This document shows, piece after piece, positions 4,799 through 7,319 of a stretch of 7,319 nucleotides of DNA. Where the stretch lies: the NCBI GenBank assembly GCA_023264215.1, contig JALQSY010000084.1, forward strand, positions 1 through 7,319, in the 5' to 3' direction. A program made the translations under genes and the position numbers. The DNA is from Candidatus Nanopelagicales bacterium (GTDB lineage Bacteria > Actinomycetota > Actinomycetes > S36-B12). The first letter of the stretch is position 1. Each line of letters opens with the position of its first letter. The notes beneath the pieces were generated by a model. It saw nothing but the letters and a program-made list of their open reading frames with translations. It was not told the origin of the DNA and searched no databases.

Positions 4799-5954
4799 GC
4801 GCTGCGCGCAGGATCACCCACAGCCCGACGCCGGTGGCGGCGAGGAGGAAGGCGATGCGCACGACCTGCAGCAGCACCGCCCACCAGTCGCCGTTGAGGA
4901 AGCTGCCGTAGGCGAACGGGTACACGACCTGGGTGACCAGGAGCGTGACAGCGAGCAGCCACAGCACGGTGCGCATCCGGCTTCGAGGGTCGAGCAGTGT
5001 CGCGGCCGCAACGCCGACGATCCACACGTCGTACTGCGGTGACAGGACCCGGCTGGTGACGATGCTCACGAGCAGCGCGACGAGGGCGACATCGGCCGGG
5101 GCGCTCGTCTCGAGTCGACCCATGAGACGGAGTACGCCGAGGATTCCCAGGATCGCGAAGCCGCTGAGGGTGATGGCCAGGCCGAGCGGGATCGTGACGG
5201 GTACGTCGACCTCCATTGCGCCGAAGCGGAACTCCGTGGGCACCTCGGCGAAGACGTTCCACACCATGAACGGCAGCGCACCGACCGACTCGACCTGCAG
5301 CCCGCGCGCGCCCTGCTCGCCGAGGAATGACACGCCCCCGGTGGACCAGAGGGTCACGGCGACGAGGATGGCCGCGGTCATGACGACGAAGCCGAGGATG
5401 CCGCCCGGAAGGGCTCGTCGCGGCAGCGCGATGAGCATGATGCCGGGCCACACCTTGAGCAGCGTGCCCGCGGCGGCTGCCGCACCGCTGAGGATCGGAC
5501 GGGTCACGAGTACGAGCGCGACGACCGCGGCGAGGGTGGGCACGACGTCGAATCGGGCAAGCCACACCGGGCCGACCAGGACCGCACCGATCACCCAGGC
5601 CCATGCGGCATCGATGCCCACGCTGCGACGACGGCCGGCGATGACCAGGACCGCGAGCGTGGCCAGATCGCACACGAGGGCGATGAGGGCGAACGCCGCG
5701 ACCGGATTGGAGCCCAGGAGGGCGGCGATCGCGAAGACGATGCCCGCCCCCGGCGGGTACTGCCACATGTCATCGCCGATGGGGAAGCGGCCGGTGACCA
5801 GCAGGTCGGACCACTCGGCGTAGAGCTTGACGTCGTTGAGGATCGAAGGCCCGTCGGGATAGGGGACCAGCCCGGTGAGGGTGCCGATGAGCAGGGCGCG
5901 AGTCAGCGCCCACGCCACGAGCAGGGCGACGACGCTGCCGCGCAGTTGGCTCAC
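4749..5954 (-). CDS. GT87-family (DUF2029-like) polytopic membrane glycosyltransferase
   Basis: The 401-aa protein is highly hydrophobic, with roughly ten membrane segments, and looks like a GT-C enzyme using a polyprenyl-phosphate sugar at the outer membrane face. Supporting motifs are an early loop with D41 (ILNDVKLYAEWS), where GT-C catalytic acids sit, YPPGAG (65-70), RFDVVP (133-138), LKVWPG (165-170), GLQVES (217-222) and SPQYDVW (303-309). These recall actinobacterial alpha-mannosyltransferases of the PimE/Rv2181 kind, which build phosphatidylinositol mannosides or lipoglycans. The exact sugar and acceptor are unknown. The GTG start overlaps the response-regulator stop in GTGA (5951-5954). 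No Shine-Dalgarno precedes it, so translation is probably coupled. It is the last gene of the kinase-regulator-transferase unit. A bacterial polysaccharide-export role is an alternative. Confidence 0.85.
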   Translation of the reverse strand: MSQLRGSVVALLVAWALTRALLIGTLTGLVPYPDGPSILNDVKLYAEWSDLLVTGRFPIGDDMWQYPPGAGIVFAIAALLGSNPVAAFALIALVCDLATLAVLVIAGRRRSVGIDAAWAWVIGAVLVGPVWLARFDVVPTLAAVVALVLVTRPILSGAAAAAGTLLKVWPGIMLIALPRRALPGGILGFVVMTAAILVAVTLWSTGGVSFLGEQGARGLQVESVGALPFMVWNVFAEVPTEFRFGAMEVDVPVTIPLGLAITLSGFAILGILGVLRLMGRLETSAPADVALVALLVSIVTSRVLSPQYDVWIVGVAAATLLDPRSRMRTVLWLLAVTLLVTQVVYPFAYGSFLNGDWWAVLLQVVRIAFLLAATGVGLWVILRAALTRSGAIPGPLHPSTP

Positions 5955-6592
5955 GGAGCGTCGTCGGGTGTGGTGAGCAGGCCGAGTCGCAGCGCGGTCA
6001 TGAGTGCCTGGGCTCGATTCCCCGCGCCGAGCTTGTCGTAGAGCTTGGAGATGTGCGTCTTCGTCGTGGAATCGGAGATGAAGAGCTGTCGCGAGATCTG
6101 CGAGACGCCCATGCCGTCGGCGAGGAGTTGGAGCACCTCGCGCTCGCGCGGCGACAGCTGCGGTCCCTGGGGTGAGCTACGGCGCTTCATCGCGTCCGCG
6201 AGGTCCGCGGAGGTGAAGGATCGCGGCGAACTAGCAGCGTGGCGTGCCGCGGCGACGATCTCCTCCGCCGGTGCGCTCTTCGGGACGAAGGCGCTGGCCC
6301 CGGCATCGAGGGCGTCGAAGAGCTGGTTGTCCCCGGCGTACATCGTGAGCACCACGATGCCCATGTCGGCGGACTGCTCGCGCAAGGCTCGCACGACCTC
6401 GAGCCCGCTGCCGTCGGGCAGGCGCAGGTCGACGATCGCGACTGTCGGGTCATCCTTGCGGCCCATCGCGATGCCCTCCGCCACGCTGGCGGCCTCTGCC
6501 ACCACCTCGACGTCCGCCTCGCGCTCCAGGGCACGCCGCAGCCCCTCGCGGATGAGCTCGTGGTCGTCGACCAGGAGCACGGTGATCGTCAT
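5951..6592 (-). CDS. LuxR/NarL-family response regulator
   Basis: This 213-aa DNA-binding regulator should be phosphorylated by the kinase encoded just upstream. The receiver domain (about 3-118) shows the acidic pair D9-D10, phospho-acceptor D55 in VDLRLPDGSG, T83 and K105. The LuxR-type helix-turn-helix (about 144-206) reads QLSPREREVLQLLADG, then ISDSTTKTHISKLYDKL and a typical NRAQALMTALRLGLL end. The second Thr (T177) stands where Val is usual (STVKTH). This is a small departure in the recognition helix. The ATG overlaps the kinase stop in ATGA (6589-6592), and a GGAGGGG Shine-Dalgarno lies at 6601-6607 with 8-nt spacing. Its stop overlaps the glycosyltransferase start, so the regulator sits between sensor and effector gene. 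Target genes are not evident from the window. Confidence 0.95.
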   Translation of the reverse strand: MTITVLLVDDHELIREGLRRALEREADVEVVAEAASVAEGIAMGRKDDPTVAIVDLRLPDGSGLEVVRALREQSADMGIVVLTMYAGDNQLFDALDAGASAFVPKSAPAEEIVAAARHAASSPRSFTSADLADAMKRRSSPQGPQLSPREREVLQLLADGMGVSQISRQLFISDSTTKTHISKLYDKLGAGNRAQALMTALRLGLLTTPDDAP

Positions 6593-7319
6593 CGCGTGAT
6601 CCCCTCCGGTCGCCCGGGGGTCCCCGGCGCCTGCAGGGATAACTCCACCACAGTGCCCTGAGGGCTGCGGCGCTTGACCGTGAAGCTGGCTCCGATGCGG
6701 GCGGCGCGCTCCCGCATGATCTGCATCCCGAAGCTGTCCGGTCGGGCGCGGCCGTCGGTCATGCCCTGGCCATCGTCCGCCACGCGCAGGAAGGCGTTGC
6801 CCTCCGTCACGCGGTAGGTCACCCACAGGGTGCGGGCGTGCGCGTGGCGGCGCGCGTTGGCCACGGCCTCCTGCGCGATGCGCAGGATCTCGGGAGCGAC
6901 TCCCGGCGGCAGGCGAGTCGGGTCCTCGTCGAGGACGAGATGGACCGTCAGGCCCGCCTCGGCCCCGACGGCCCGGACGTGAGATGAGAGAGCATCCCCG
7001 ATGCCCGCGCCGACCTCGGTGCGCAGGTCGAAGATCGACAGGCGCAACTCGGTCACGATGCGGGTCAGCTCGTCGCGGATCCGCTGCAACGACTCGTGCG
7101 TCTGCGGGTCCGCGGGCGTCGCGAGCGCGTCGTCGACCAGGAAGCCGAGACCGGCGACCTCCTGCGCGATCCCGTCGTGGATCTCGCGGGCCAGTCGCCT
7201 GCGCTCCTCGAGGGTGGCCAGATCGCGCACCTCGTCGAAGATCCGCGCGGTGTCCAGGCGCAGCGCAGCCTCGTCGGCGACCGCCTGCGCCGCCGCGAGG
7301 TCGTCGACCGGCCATAGAC
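6589..7319 (-). CDS. NarL-type sensor histidine kinase, 5' end outside window
   Basis: The frame stays open to the right edge, so only the C-terminal 242 or so residues are visible and the sensor region is missing. The HisKA_3 phospho-acceptor stretch ERRRLAREIHDGIAQEVAGL has its His codon at 7177-7179. It is preceded by an Ala-rich helical linker (AAAQAVADEAALRLDTARIF), probably coiled coil. The ATPase domain follows, with an N-box (EAVANARRHAHA), a G1 box (VADDGQGM) and FGMQIMRERAARIGASF, ending in TVVELSLQ. This is the NarX/LiaS/DesK-like kinase class that pairs with LuxR-type regulators. A GTG at 7230 would start right before the His domain, but the upstream frame is clearly coding, so I do not take it as the start. 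Promoter and signal lie outside the window. Confidence 0.93.
   Translation of the reverse strand, partial: LWPVDDLAAAQAVADEAALRLDTARIFDEVRDLATLEERRRLAREIHDGIAQEVAGLGFLVDDALATPADPQTHESLQRIRDELTRIVTELRLSIFDLRTEVGAGIGDALSSHVRAVGAEAGLTVHLVLDEDPTRLPPGVAPEILRIAQEAVANARRHAHARTLWVTYRVTEGNAFLRVADDGQGMTDGRARPDSFGMQIMRERAARIGASFTVKRRSPQGTVVELSLQAPGTPGRPEGITR
6601..6607 (-). promoter_or_regulatory. Shine-Dalgarno of the response-regulator gene
   Basis: On the minus strand GGAGGGG lies 8 nt before ATG 6592, inside the 3' end of the kinase gene. It allows the regulator to be translated independently of pure coupling and could give it a higher yield than the kinase. The next gene, the glycosyltransferase, has no such site. 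Confidence 0.65.

Noticed and set aside
4684..5823. Large open frames overlapping the GT87 gene on both strands (4684-5766 minus, 4933-5823 plus)
   Set aside because: Their translations are Arg- or Ser/Thr-rich shadows, while the GT87 frame gives coherent membrane segments and family motifs.
6593..7315. Extension of the response-regulator frame upstream to 7315 as one 454-aa protein
   Set aside because: The extra part is Arg/Gly-rich and lies over the kinase frame. The regulator has its own ATG with Shine-Dalgarno and begins directly with the receiver motif.

Overview
The window comes from a high-GC, Gram-positive-type chromosome, most likely an actinobacterium (Actinomycetota). The evidence is base composition well above 65% GC over most genes, GTG starts, TAnnnT boxes 6-7 nt ahead of three start codons (leaderless-type promoters), and an actinobacterial protein set: a DEDDh exonuclease/UvrC-like fusion, short Cys-pair proteins, a GT87 glycosyltransferase and a NarL-type two-component pair. 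The genus cannot be fixed from sequence alone. No tRNA, rRNA, CRISPR array or insertion sequence was seen.

Layout. The left third (90-1817, minus) is one repair-type nuclease gene joining a 3'-5' exonuclease domain to a GIY-YIG nuclease with a UvrC-like four-cysteine cluster and a UVR-type helical segment. A 184-bp divergent spacer (1818-2001) carries opposing promoters and a 37-bp near-perfect palindrome plus a partial third copy. Rightward from 2002 come a small zinc-ribbon protein, a second small four-cysteine protein, an integral-membrane M48 metalloprotease and a divergent dihydropteroate-synthase-like protein. The last three are closely spaced (gaps of 7 and 26 nt). A 13-bp hairpin overlaps the predicted -10 box of the second small gene.

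The right side (4749 to the window edge) is a leftward operon: a NarL-type sensor kinase (5' end cut off by the window), its LuxR/NarL response regulator, and a GT87-family polytopic membrane glycosyltransferase. Both junctions are 4-bp stop/start overlaps (ATGA and GTGA), so all three are probably translationally coupled. The 3' ends of the DHPS-like gene and the glycosyltransferase gene converge and overlap by 50 bp.

The most unusual item is the DHPS-like protein at 3887-4798. It keeps the TIM-barrel pterin-pocket signatures in altered form but lacks the Ser-Arg-Lys substrate loop of true FolP. It also has lower GC than its neighbours and no folate genes beside it. It is the best candidate here for an undescribed activity. 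The rest is mostly recognisable actinobacterial housekeeping and envelope/signalling content; I see no clear evidence of a complete new multi-gene system.
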